This document shows positions 43,487 through 52,202 of a stretch of DNA of 64,000 nt, piece by piece. Location of the stretch: positions 868,001-932,000 of the forward strand of contig NZ_CP074380.1 in the NCBI RefSeq assembly GCF_022695595.1, written 5' to 3'. The notes under the pieces were generated by a model. It did not search any database and was not told the origin of the DNA. It saw only the letters and a program-made list of their open reading frames with translations. The stretch's first letter is position 1. Every line of letters starts with the position of its first letter. This DNA is from Streptomyces sp. MST-110588 (GTDB lineage: Bacteria; Actinomycetota; Actinomycetes; Streptomycetales; Streptomycetaceae). A program made the position numbers and the translations under genes.

Positions 43487-43500
43487 GCGTGCGGGGTGAG
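43469..43500. terminator. hairpin straddling DUF5995 stop
   Basis: CTCACCCCGC (43469-43478) and GCGGGGTGAG (43491-43500) are exact inverted copies, with CTC/GAG pairs further inside. It lies between the convergent DUF5995 and davB-like genes and can serve both. Confidence 0.75.
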
Positions 43501-43555
43501 GGGGAAGGGGTGAGCGGGCGGTGCCCGGCGTTCGCTCCTTGAACGGCCCTCGGAT

Positions 43556-45261
43556 TCAGTCCTCGGGGAGTTCGACCGGCGCGATGGCGTCGTACAGGTC
43601 CCCGGGACCCGGGTTGGTCGGGTCGGTGGCGCCGCCGAAGTGGGTCATCACGCCCCACACCGCGTTCAGCGCGGTCTGTACGGCGCCTTCGGCCCAGCCC
43701 GCCGTCCAGGAGATGTCGTCCCCCGCGAGGAAGATGCCGCGCTTGTCCTCGGGGAGGCGGTCCTGCATGAAGTGGGTGAACAGCCGCCGCTGGTAGCGGT
43801 AGTGGCCGGGCAGGTTGGCCTTGAAGGCGCCCATGAAGTACGGCTCGTTCTCCCACGAGACGGTCACCGGGTTTCCGATGATGTGCTTGCGGATGTCGAC
43901 GTCCGGGTAGATCTCCGAGAGCGACTTGAGCATGACCTCCATGCGCTCGTTGGCGTTCAGCGGCAGCCACTTGAGGCTGTCGTCGCACCAGGTGTACGAG
44001 AGGCAGATGACGGCCGGCCGGTCCGGGCCGTCGTCCAGCAGGTAGGTGCCACGGGTCATCCGGTCGGTGAGCGTCATGCTCATCACGTCCCGGCCGGTCT
44101 CGTTGCCCTGGCCGTCCACCGCCTTGTCCAGCCAGAACGGGCGGTCCACCGGCACGAACAGCTTCGAGGACTCCATGTAGTGGGTGCGCTCCATCGCCGT
44201 CCAGTGGTCGATGGGGAAGAGGGACTCATCGCAGTCGATCTTGGAGAGCAGCATCCAGGACTGCGCGGTGAAGACGGCCGCCTCGTACGTACGGATGTCC
44301 CCGCTCGCGTCCGTGACGGTGACGCGGTTGCCCGCGGTACGGTGCAGCCGGGTCACCGCCGGGCGCGGGGAGCCGCCGTGCAGCGACGCCAGCGACGTGC
44401 CCGGCGCCCAGTGCAGGATCTTCCCCGGCTCGCGCTCCCACAGGCGCAGCGGGAGCTGCTGGCTGCCGCCGACGATGCCGCGGTGGTGGTCGTCGGCCTC
44501 GGTGTAGACCACCCGCAGGATCTCCAGGATGGAGTTGGGGAAGTCGGTGTCCCAGCCGCCGGTGCCGAAGCCGACCTGGCCGAAGATCTCCCGGTGCCGG
44601 AAGGACTTGAAGGCGGTGGAGTCGCAGAGGTAGCCGTAGAACGTCTGGTTGTCCAGTTTCTCCACCAGCCGCGCCCAGATCTCCCGGATGCGCGGCACGT
44701 CGCGCTCGCGGATCGCGCGGTTCATCGCGGAGAAGTCCGCGCCCTCCTCCAGGCAGGCGTTCCAGGCGTCCATGACCTGGCGGTAGACCTCGGGGAGGTC
44801 CTCGATCGTACGGGCGTAGTGCGTCTCGCCCTTGAGGTCGATGACGGTGGAGGGGTGCCGGGGGCCAGCGGGTTGGGGAACGGCCTGGTCTCAAGGCCCA
44901 CCAGGTCGATGTAGTGCTGGAGCGCGGTGGAGCTGGGCGGGAAGCGCATCGCACCCATCTCGGCGGTGAGCGAGGGGTCGCACCCCTCGAAGCCGACGGT
45001 ACGCAGCCGGCCGCCGATCCGGTCCGCCTCGTAGACGACGGGCTTGAGGCCCATCTTCATCAGCTCGTAGGCGGTGATGATGCCGGAGAGGCCGCCGCCG
45101 ATGACCGCGACCTCCTTGCCGTGCTCGGTCGCCGGTATCTGGCCCAGGCCCGCCGGGTGCGCGAGGAAGTCGTCGTACGCGTAGGGGAAGTCCGGCCCGA
45201 ACATGGTGATGGGCGGCTGGTCATCCGCGTGGTGGGCGGCTGTGGGCACCGTGGACGTCAT
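43556..45261 (-). CDS. davB: L-lysine 2-monooxygenase-like flavin amine oxidase, frameshifted
   Basis: About 568 residues after repair. It resembles lysine 2-monooxygenase (DavB), which turns lysine into 5-aminovaleramide: MFGPDFPYAYDDFLAHPAGLG, the FAD loop AVIGGGLSGIITAYELMKMGLKPVVYEA, GGRLRT, AEMGAMRFP, FGQVGFGTGGWDTDFPNSILEILRVV, and the C-terminal FAD block GIFLAGDDISWTAGWAEGAVQTALNAVWGVM. The frame breaks after NPLAPGTP, where four bases stand for five at 44852-44855; after repair it reads STVIDLKGETHY. The ATG at 45261 has AAGGAG upstream. Its partner amidase gene lies 350 bases upstream on the same strand. Tryptophan monooxygenase is a related alternative. Confidence 0.85.
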
Positions 45262-45373
45262 CGGTACGGACTCCTTGCGGACGTGCGGCGCGCGCGACGG
45301 GCGCGATGCGCGGGCGGTTCCAGGGGCGCGCGGTGGCTTGGAGGGACGCGCGGTGGGGGGTGTGCGGAGGTAT

Positions 45374-45440
45374 GTGCGGGATGGGACAGGGTGGGATGAG
45401 GCGGGGTGGGGCAAGGCGGGGCGGGATGAGGCGGGGCAAG
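45374..45440 (+). other. G-run cluster (quadruplex potential) before davB
   Basis: The plus strand has a chain of GGG/GGGG runs separated by 1-6 bases (GGGTGGGATGAGGCGGGGTG and similar), with the 10-base element GGGATGAGGC repeated. Four or more G-tracts in 60 bases allow a G-quadruplex on the strand opposite to davB transcription, in its leader. Confidence 0.5.
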
Positions 45441-45441
45441 A

Positions 45442-45669
45442 GCGGTGATCTGGTATCGGGTCACTGCTCTTGTTTCAGATCAGTGCTCTCGTTCTGCATC
45501 GGTGCTCTGGTCTGAGGTCAGTGATCTGTAGTCGGGTCAGTGATCCGGACTCAGATCAGTGATTCCGTTCCAGAGCGGTGATCTGGAACGAGATCGGCGA
45601 TCTGATACGAGATCAGTGATCCGGTGTCAGAGCGGTGATCTGCGGCCGGACCAGTGATCCGTACAGGCC
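45442..45669. repeat. twelve-copy 19-bp tandem repeat between davA and davB
   Basis: Consensus TCAGTGATCTGGTNTCAGA, exact 19-base period from 45442 to 45669 without gaps. The most conserved core is GTGATC. Units start at 45442, 45461, 45480, 45499, 45518, 45537, 45556, 45575, 45594, 45613, 45632 and 45651. The davA stop codon (complement of 45613-45615) is the first triplet of the tenth unit, so the last three units encode the davA C terminus. Confidence 0.95.
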
Positions 45670-46443
45670 GGGGAGCCGGTCGTGCAGGTACGGGTTGTCC
45701 GCGCGTGAGCGTTTGAGGAACTCGGCGTCCGCCTCGGCGTACACGAGCTGCTCGCCACGGCCCGCGCGGGCACGTACGACACCGTCCGGGCCCGCCAGAC
45801 AGCTCAGTCCGACGAACTCCAACTCGCCCTCCTGGCCGACCCTGTTGACGTACGCGATGTACATCTGGCTCTCGAAGGCCCGGACCGGGACGAGGGACTC
45901 GGCGACGAACTGGAAGGGGTGCATCTGCGCGGTGGGCACGAGCAGCAGGTCGGTGCCGGCCAGCGCGTGCGCCCGGACGAGTTCCGGGAACTCCACCTCG
46001 TAACAGATCATGACGCCGATCCGCAGCCCGCCCAGCTCGGCCTGGGTGACCGGGACCTCGCCGGGTGTGAACCACTCGTGCTCGAAGCAGCCGAACAGAT
46101 GCGTCTTGCGGTGGTTCGCCGGCCGGGTGCCGTCCGGGCCGATGAGCTGCGCCGAGTTGTGGACCAGCGCGCCGGCGCGCTCCGGGTAGCCGTACAGGAT
46201 CGCGATGCCGTACTCGGCGGCGATCCGGGCCACCTCGCGCGCGCTGTCGCCGTCGGCGGGCTCGGCGAGCCGGTGGAGGTCACCGCCGATCGCGTAGCCC
46301 GTCAGGAACAGTTCGGGGCAGACCAGCAGCCCGGCCCCGGCCGAGGCCGCCTCGCGCGCGGTGTCCCGCAGCGTACACAGGTTGGCCGCGACGTCGCCGG
46401 GTCGTCCCGAACTCTGGAGCAGGGCGGTACGCAGCGACGACAT
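45613..46443 (-). CDS. davA: 5-aminovaleramidase-like carbon-nitrogen hydrolase
   Basis: A 276-residue nitrilase-superfamily amidase. The Glu-Lys-Cys triad is E44 (LLVCPELFLTGY), K113 (NHRKTHLFG) and C147 (RIGVMICYEVEFPE). Family stretches GTDLLLVPTAQMHPFQ and YIAYVNRVGQE follow. Its sequence and its pairing with a lysine-2-monooxygenase-like gene match DavA, which hydrolyses 5-aminovaleramide to 5-aminovalerate. The C-terminal residues after GLYGSLV are encoded by the 19-bp repeat array and may differ from relatives. The start at 46443 (MSSLRTALLQSS) fits the first beta strand. Confidence 0.85.
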   Translation of the reverse strand: MSSLRTALLQSSGRPGDVAANLCTLRDTAREAASAGAGLLVCPELFLTGYAIGGDLHRLAEPADGDSAREVARIAAEYGIAILYGYPERAGALVHNSAQLIGPDGTRPANHRKTHLFGCFEHEWFTPGEVPVTQAELGGLRIGVMICYEVEFPELVRAHALAGTDLLLVPTAQMHPFQFVAESLVPVRAFESQMYIAYVNRVGQEGELEFVGLSCLAGPDGVVRARAGRGEQLVYAEADAEFLKRSRADNPYLHDRLPGLYGSLVRPQITALTPDH

Positions 46444-46863
46444 GGGACCCCTCGGCATGGACGAACGGGCGATCGGACGGACGTGCGATCGGTCGGGACG
46501 CATAGACGGTACGGTCCGCCGATCGGCCCGTACAAGGCGCCTCCGTTGCGTGCGAGGGGATGATCCGTTGCGCGTTGGGCGGATTTCGCGGCGATTCGTT
46601 GCGCGGTGGCGGGTGCCGGGCCCGGCGAGGGGCCGGCGAGGCGGGTCGCGGGCTGCGCCGACGGCTGCGCCGACGCGGGTGCGGGCAGGTGGTGCGGGTG
46701 CCACCGGGACCATCGCCGTACGGGCGGCGCGTCCCCTCCGCCGTGCGGGGGACGGCGGGTTACCGCCGCGGTGTGACGCGCCGCGGTGATGCGGACGGCA
46801 CCGTATGAGACGTCCGGAACCGCCGGTCGAACGATCTCCTACCAGCCCCGGAAAGGGCCTGTC
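46444..46863. other. intergenic stretch between davA and secreted protein
   Basis: A 420-base divergent region. Near davA there are CGATCGG/CCGATCGG elements (46490-46530) that could be part of a promoter or operator. The rest is Gly/Arg-coding GC-rich sequence with no supported gene. Confidence 0.4.
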
Positions 46864-47427
46864 GTGAGCCGTTTCTGCACGTCCCGTACGCACCACCGCC
46901 CGCCCCGGACCCGCCTTGCCGCCGTGGCGGCGGCGATGCTGATCACCGCCGCCGCCACCGGCTCGGCGGTCGCTTCCGGGACCGTCCCCAAGCCCGTCAC
47001 CGAAGACCCGCGGTTGACCGGCTCCGCCAAGCTCCACCGGTCGGACGGCGATGACGTCCGCTTCGCTTTCGACGCCCGGTTCCGCAAGGACCAGCGGCCC
47101 GACCAGGCACGGGGCACCTTCAGCGTCCGGCATGTCTCCTCCGCTGGCAGCGGCGCCTTCACGGGCCGGATCGACTGCCTGGTCACGGGTGGCAAGGTGG
47201 CGGTGGCCAGCGGCATCGTCACCGAGACCGACGTTCCGAGGCTCAAGGGCAAGCGGGTCGGGTTCACCGTCCACGACCAGGGCGGACACGACCGGGTCGG
47301 TTACAGCTGGGCCGCCACGAACGACCCCGCTGCCACCAAGGACCTTCCGAAGTGCGTGAGTTCGGCCCCGTTCGAGACCGTGGAGCGCGGCGACTTCACG
47401 GTCGTTCCGTGGGAGCCGGATCACTGA
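46864..47427 (+). CDS. secreted protein of unknown function
   Basis: A 187-residue protein with a clear signal peptide (RTRLAAVAAAMLITAAATGSAVA, cleavage near residue 37). The mature part is rich in beta strands: GSAKLHRSDGDDVRFAFDARF, ARGTFSVRHVSSAGSGAFTGRIDCLVTGGKVAVASGIVTE, KGKRVGFTVHDQGGHDRVGYSWA. There are two cysteines. I know this type only as a streptomycete repetin-like or uncharacterised exported protein. The GTG at 46864 has GGAAAGGG upstream. Its 3' end overlaps the convergent LysR gene by 32 bases. Confidence 0.78.
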   Translation: MSRFCTSRTHHRPPRTRLAAVAAAMLITAAATGSAVASGTVPKPVTEDPRLTGSAKLHRSDGDDVRFAFDARFRKDQRPDQARGTFSVRHVSSAGSGAFTGRIDCLVTGGKVAVASGIVTETDVPRLKGKRVGFTVHDQGGHDRVGYSWAATNDPAATKDLPKCVSSAPFETVERGDFTVVPWEPDH

Positions 47428-48423
47428 CGGAGGCCGATGCACCGGTCTCCTGTGCACCGGAGGCCGGTGCGGCGGCGCGGGCGGCAACGGAAGCGGGAGC
47501 GGCCGAATCAGGTCCGACCGTCTCGGCCACCACCCGGCGGACGAATCCGCGCAGCCACACATGGCCGGCGTCCGCATCGTGCCGCGGATGCCAGGCCATG
47601 CCCACCGGCATGGCGGGCAGGTCCAGCGGGATGGGAAACGTACGTACTCCCAGCCGGGCAAGGACCGCGGCCCCCGTGCGCTCGGGTGCCACCCCCACCG
47701 CGTCGGTCTGGAGGACCATCGTCATCATCGCCACGAACGTGGGCACCACGGTCATCACCCTGCGGCGCAGCCCGAGTTCGGCCAGGGCGGTGTCGATGGG
47801 ACCGGTCAGCCGGCCGCGGCGCGAGTAGTTGATGTGCGGCGCCCCGGCGAAGCGCCGGGCGGTCACCGTGCCCTGCGTCAGCGGGTGTCCGGCGCGTACG
47901 CCCGCCGTGCCGCGGTCGGTGTAGAGCTCCTCGATGCGGATCTCCGGTTCCGTGCTGTCGATGACGCCGAGTTCCAGGTCGGCGGCGCCTTCCCGCAGGA
48001 TGGGCAGGTCCACGTGGGTCTCGCCGAGGAAGCGCAGCACCACCCGCGGCGCCTCCCGGGCCGCGCCCGCGACCAGGGCGGGTCCGAAGGCCGTCACGAA
48101 CAGGTCGTTGGCGTTGATGGTGAACGTACGCGTCAGCTCAGCCGGGTCGGCGGGGTGGCCGGCGCGAGGATGCCGCGGGCCGCCCCCAGCACCGCGCGGA
48201 CCTCGGCGCGGATTTCCAGGGCGCGCGGGGTGGGCACCATCCGCCGCCCGGCGCGTACGAGGACGGGGTCGCCTGTCGTGCGGCGGATGCGGCCCAGGGC
48301 GCGGCTCATCGCCGGGCCGGACAGCCCCAGCCGGTCGGCCGCCGCGGTGACGCTCTCCTCCTCCAGCAGTGCGTCCAGGGCCGTCAGCAGGTTCAGATCG
48401 ATGTTTGCGTTTCGCGCAATCAT
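47396..48423 (-). CDS. LysR-family transcriptional regulator, frameshifted
   Basis: About 342 residues after repair. The helix-turn-helix is at the start: NLLTALDALLEEESVTAAADRLGLSGPAMSRALGRIRRTTGDPVLVRAGRRMVPTPRA. The effector-binding domain follows: ADLELGVIDSTEPEIRIEELY, GVRAGHPLTQGTVTA and VAMMTMVLQTDAVGVAPE. The frame breaks at 48152-48155 (ARGILAPATP then ADPAELTRTFTINANDLF), where four bases stand for five. NodD-like members of this shape control divergent transporter genes. An operator-like inverted repeat lies 22-41 bases before its start, in the region shared with an MFS gene. Confidence 0.87.
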
Positions 48424-48444
48424 GGAGTGCACACCTTGCATTTG

Positions 48445-48464
48445 AAGTCAATTCGCAGTGACTT
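48445..48464. promoter_or_regulatory. LysR-type operator
   Basis: AAGTCA (48445-48450) and TGACTT (48459-48464) are perfect inverted copies with an 8-base spacer, in an AT-rich island between the divergent LysR and MFS genes. It overlaps the expected promoters of both. LysR proteins bind T-N11-A palindromes in exactly such positions. Confidence 0.75.
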
Positions 48465-48477
48465 TAACGTCCGGGGC

Positions 48478-49944
48478 ATGACTTCGACCGTCTCCTTCTC
48501 TCCTTCCGCCCCGCCTTCCGCGCCGGGCACGCGGGGCGCACCCCGGCGGCGTTCCGTCACGGCGGCGATGTGCGTGTGCGTACTGGTCGCCCAGTCGCTC
48601 GTTGCCGCGATGAACCTGGCGATACCCAAGATCGCCGCCAGTGGGATGCACCCGTCCCCGGCCCAGTTGCTGTGGATCGTGGACACTTATGTGATCGTCT
48701 TCGCCGGGCTGCTGATCCCGGCCGGCGCGCTGGGAGACCGTTTCGGCCGCAAGGGTGTCCTGATGAGCGGTCTGGGCATCTTCGCTGCGGGCGCCCTGTT
48801 GAGCGCCCTGGCGCCCACCATCCCGCTTCTCCTCGCGGGCCGGGCCCTGTCCGGCGCCGGGGCGGCCCTGCTCGTACCGGCCACCATGTCGGTGCTGCTG
48901 TACGCCACGCCGCCGGAGCGCAAGTCCGGGGCGGTCGCCGCCTGGAGCGCCGCGATGGGCGTGGGCGGCATGGTGGGCAACGCCGGCGGTGCGCTGATCC
49001 TTCAGTTCCTGCCCTGGCAGGGCCTGTTCTGGGCGTACGTACCGCTGGGTCTGGCGCTGCTGGTATGGGTGGCCCGCTCCGCGCCGCGGGTGCCGCGGCA
49101 GACCGCGGCGCTGGACCTGCCCGGCTCGGCGCTGCTGATCGCCGGTGCCGCGGCGCTGCTGTTCGGGATCATCGAGGGGCCGGGGCTGGGCTGGGGCTCG
49201 GCCCAGGTGCTGGGTTCCTTCGCGCTGGCGCTGGTGATCTTCGCGGTGTTCGTCCGCCACGGGCTGCGCAGCCCGCATCCGGTGCTGGACCCGCGGCTGT
49301 TCCGGGTGCCGCGGCTGCGGGCGGGCACGGTCGGCATCGCGGTGGCCTTCTTCGGGATGTTCGCGCTGTTCTTCGTCAACGCGCAGTTCCTCCAGTACGT
49401 CAAGGGCTACTCGCCGCTCCAGACGGGTCTGGCGATCGTGCCGCTGGCCCTGGGGATGACGGCGGTGACGAAGTACGGGGTGCGCTGGGCCCAGCGGGCC
49501 GGCGAGGCCGGTACGACCGGCTGCGGCCTGGCGCTGATCGCGGCCGGACTGCTGCTGCTGTCCACCGCCGGCGCCGGCACCCCGTACCTGCTGTACCTGA
49601 TCCCGCTGCTGCTCATGTCGACGGGCGCGGGCCTGGCGATGCCGCCCCTCTCGCACGCGATCGTCACGTCCGTGCCCGCGGACCGCTCCGGCATGGGCTC
49701 CGGACTCCAGGGCGCCGCGCGGGAGCTGGGGGCCGCGCTGGGCATCGCGGTGGTCGGCACGGTCCTGTCCGTACGGCTGTCCGCGGACGGCGGCCCGGCG
49801 GCCGGAACCCCGGGCACGTCCCTGCCCGATCCCACGGCCTTCGCCGACGCCGCCGCCTTCGGCTACCGCATCGCCGCCGCCGTCCTGCTGCTGGTCGGCA
49901 CGGTGGTCGTCGCGGGGCTGCGCAAGCGACGCGCGAAGTCCTAG
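48478..49944 (+). CDS. DHA2-family MFS exporter
   Basis: A 488-residue transporter with 14 predicted helices, typical of drug:proton antiporter family 2. Motif A appears as GALGDRFGRKGVLMSGL. The antiporter motif C region is GRALSGAGAALLVPATMSVL and MGVGGMVGNAGGALI, and LPLALGMTAV-like and GLAMPPLSHAIVTSVPADRSGMGSGLQGAARELGAALGIAVVG are near the end. It probably exports a toxic compound. It is divergent from a LysR gene with a shared operator, so expression is likely induced by the LysR ligand. Confidence 0.92.
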   Translation: MTSTVSFSPSAPPSAPGTRGAPRRRSVTAAMCVCVLVAQSLVAAMNLAIPKIAASGMHPSPAQLLWIVDTYVIVFAGLLIPAGALGDRFGRKGVLMSGLGIFAAGALLSALAPTIPLLLAGRALSGAGAALLVPATMSVLLYATPPERKSGAVAAWSAAMGVGGMVGNAGGALILQFLPWQGLFWAYVPLGLALLVWVARSAPRVPRQTAALDLPGSALLIAGAAALLFGIIEGPGLGWGSAQVLGSFALALVIFAVFVRHGLRSPHPVLDPRLFRVPRLRAGTVGIAVAFFGMFALFFVNAQFLQYVKGYSPLQTGLAIVPLALGMTAVTKYGVRWAQRAGEAGTTGCGLALIAAGLLLLSTAGAGTPYLLYLIPLLLMSTGAGLAMPPLSHAIVTSVPADRSGMGSGLQGAARELGAALGIAVVGTVLSVRLSADGGPAAGTPGTSLPDPTAFADAAAFGYRIAAAVLLLVGTVVVAGLRKRRAKS

Positions 49945-49977
49945 GCGCAGGCGCCAGGGAGCCGTATCCCGTTCGGT

Positions 49978-50436
49978 TCAGCCCGGCGAGCCCGAGCTGA
50001 AGCGGCGCAGCAGCGGGGAGAGCACCAGCACCGATTTCGTACGCTCCACGAACGGCTCCCCCGCGATGCGCTCCAGCACCCGCTCGAAGTGACGCATGTC
50101 GGAGGCGAAGACCTGGACGATGGCATCCGCCTCGCCGGTGACGGTGGAGGCGGACGCCACTTCCGGGTAGCGGGACAGGCCGCGGTGGATGGACTCGGGC
50201 GAGGTGTTGCGGCAGCAGAAGATCTCGATGTACCCCTCGGTCTCCCAGCCGAGGGCCGCCGGATCGACCCGTACGGTGAACCCGGTGATGGCGCCCTCGG
50301 CGCGCAGCCGGTCCACCCGCCGCTTGACGGCCGGCGCGGACAGACCGACCTCCTGGCCGATGTCGGCGTAGCTGCGCCGGGCGTCCTCGGCCAGCGCGTG
50401 GACGATGCGCTCGTCCAGATCGCTCAGTCTGTTCAC
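49978..50436 (-). CDS. Lrp/AsnC-family regulator
   Basis: A 152-residue regulator. The winged helix is at 5-55 (LDERIVHALAEDARRSYADIGQEVGLSAPAVKRRVDRLRAEGAI), with the RAM/ligand-binding domain at about 65-140 (EGYIEIFCCRNTSPESIHRGL, VTGEADAIVQVFASDMRHFERVLERI). Such proteins sense amino acids and control their uptake or breakdown. The GTG at 50436 was chosen because homology starts there. It is on the same strand as, and 290 bases downstream of, an amino acid permease gene. Confidence 0.9.
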   Translation of the reverse strand: MNRLSDLDERIVHALAEDARRSYADIGQEVGLSAPAVKRRVDRLRAEGAITGFTVRVDPAALGWETEGYIEIFCCRNTSPESIHRGLSRYPEVASASTVTGEADAIVQVFASDMRHFERVLERIAGEPFVERTKSVLVLSPLLRRFSSGSPG

Positions 50437-50710
50437 GACCCACCCTGTCCGCGGGCCGCCGGGCACTGCCGGTTGAGATCGTTCACTGTCATCCACACTA
50501 GCTCTGGTTCCGGTAAATCGGGCGAAATCCCGCTGAGCAGGGGCTATCCCCTCACTCCTCCCGTCGGACAGCAGCGTAACCGCCGGAAACACCGGTCCCG
50601 CTGGTGTGCGGCGCGCGAGACAGGAGGCAGTACGCGGAATGCGCGTCGCCTCCTCCCCGGTGTCCGCCCCGGTCCGCCCAGGGCCGGGCCGACGCGTACG
50701 GACGGACGCG

Positions 50711-50732
50711 AAGGACTGACGCGTCAGTCCTT
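50711..50732. terminator. 22-bp perfect palindrome at permease stop codon
   Basis: AAGGACTGACGCGTCAGTCCTT is a perfect 22-bp palindrome. As RNA it forms a 9-bp stem with a CGCG loop. It contains the last codons and stop of the APC permease (complement of 50724-50726). A terminator is the likeliest role; protein binding is possible because of the full symmetry. Confidence 0.75.
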
Positions 50733-52202
50733 CCGGCCGGCGTCGGCCAGCCGGGAGCGCCGCATGCCGTAGCCGAAGTAGACGGCCAGGCCCACGGCCA
50801 TCCACCCGCCGAAGACGACCCAGGTGACCGCGCCGAGCCGGAGCATCATGCCGACGCACAGCAGGAAGCCGATCACGGGGAAGAGCGGGGACAGCGGCGT
50901 ACGGAAGCTGCGCGGCATGTCGGGGCGGGTGCGGCGCAGGACGACCACCGCGACGTTGACCAGGGCGAAGGCGAAGAGCGTGCCGATGCTGGTGGCGTCG
51001 GCCAGTTCGTTGAGCGGGACGGCGGCGGCCAGCAGACCGCAGAACAGGGAGACGATCACCGTGTTGGCGCGCGGCACGCCCGTCCTGCCGTGGACCTTGG
51101 CGAACACCTTCGGCACGAGCCCGTCGCGGGACATCGCGAACAGGATGCGGGTCTGCCCGTACAGCACGGTCAGTACGACACTGGCGATGGCGATGACCGC
51201 GCCCGCCGCCAGCAGCACGGCCCAGAAGTCCTGGCCCGTCACGTCCTTCATGATCCCGGCGAGCGCGGCCTCGGAGCCCTCGAACTTCGTCCAGGGCATG
51301 GCGCCCACGGCCACCGCGGCGACCAGGCAGTACAGCGCGGTGACGATCAGCAGCGACAGCATGATCGCGCGGGGCAGGTCGCGCTGCGGGTTCCGGGCCT
51401 CCTCGCCCGCCGTGGAGGCGGCGTCGAAGCCGATGTAGGAGAAGAAGAGGGTCGCGCCGGCCGCGCTGACGCCCGCGGTGCCCAGCGGCATGAAGTCGCG
51501 GTAGTTGCCGGACTTGATGCCCTGGAAGGCGACCGCGCAGAACAGGAGCAGTGCCACGATCTTCACCGTGACCATGACCGTGTTGACCCGGGCGCTCTCC
51601 TTGGCGCCGCCCAGCAGGAAGACCATCGCGAGCAGCACCACGAGCAGGGCCGGCAGGTTGAAGACGCCGCCGTCACCGGGCGGGGCGGAGATCGCCTCCG
51701 GGAGGGTCACCCCGATGGTTCCGGACAGCAGCTCGTTGAGGTACTGGCCCCAGCCGACGGCGACCGCCGCGACCGAGACCCCGTACTCCAGGATCAGACA
51801 CCAGCCGCAGACCCAGGCCACCAGCTCACCCAGGGTCGCGTAGGCGTAGGAGTACGACGAGCCGGAGACCGGGATCGAGCCGGCCAGTTCAGCGTAGGAC
51901 AGCGCGGAGAACAGGGCGGTCAGGCCGGCCAGGACGAAGGCGATGATGACGGCGGGGCCCGCCTTGGGCACGGCCTGGCCCAGGACGACGAAGATGCCGG
52001 TGCCCAGCGTCGCACCGATGCTGATCATGGTCAGTTGCCACATGCCCAGCGAGCGGCGGAGCGAGCCGCCCTCGCCCCGGCCGCCCTCGGCGACCAGCCG
52101 TTCGACCGGTTTGCGCCGCATGAGCCGGGTGCCGAGGCCACCGGTGGAAGGGGGGCGGGGGACACTGCCCGCCGGAAGCTGGCCTACGCCGTGCTCCGTC
52201 AC
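50724..52202 (-). CDS. APC-family amino acid permease (cationic amino acid type)
   Basis: A 492-residue permease with 12 helices. Helix 1 carries the substrate loop GATLGTGIFVVLGQAVPKAGPA. Other landmarks are YAELAGSIPVSGSSYSYAYATLGELVAWVCGWCLILEYGVS, FFSYIGFDAASTAGEEARNPQRDLPRAI (helix 6 and its loop) and YGQTRILFAMSRDGLVPKVFAKVHGRTGVP. This pattern fits the CAT/YfnA group for lysine, arginine or branched amino acids. The GTG at 52202 is preceded by AAGGAG. The Lrp gene lies downstream on the same strand. Confidence 0.9.
   Translation of the reverse strand: MTEHGVGQLPAGSVPRPPSTGGLGTRLMRRKPVERLVAEGGRGEGGSLRRSLGMWQLTMISIGATLGTGIFVVLGQAVPKAGPAVIIAFVLAGLTALFSALSYAELAGSIPVSGSSYSYAYATLGELVAWVCGWCLILEYGVSVAAVAVGWGQYLNELLSGTIGVTLPEAISAPPGDGGVFNLPALLVVLLAMVFLLGGAKESARVNTVMVTVKIVALLLFCAVAFQGIKSGNYRDFMPLGTAGVSAAGATLFFSYIGFDAASTAGEEARNPQRDLPRAIMLSLLIVTALYCLVAAVAVGAMPWTKFEGSEAALAGIMKDVTGQDFWAVLLAAGAVIAIASVVLTVLYGQTRILFAMSRDGLVPKVFAKVHGRTGVPRANTVIVSLFCGLLAAAVPLNELADATSIGTLFAFALVNVAVVVLRRTRPDMPRSFRTPLSPLFPVIGFLLCVGMMLRLGAVTWVVFGGWMAVGLAVYFGYGMRRSRLADAGRKD

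Noticed and set aside
44722..45414. Separate short oxidoreductase gene upstream of the amine oxidase
   Set aside because: It is the N-terminal half of the same lysine-monooxygenase-like gene, split by a one-base loss.
45442..45669. CRISPR array
   Set aside because: The 19-bp units are directly adjacent without spacers and no cas genes are present.
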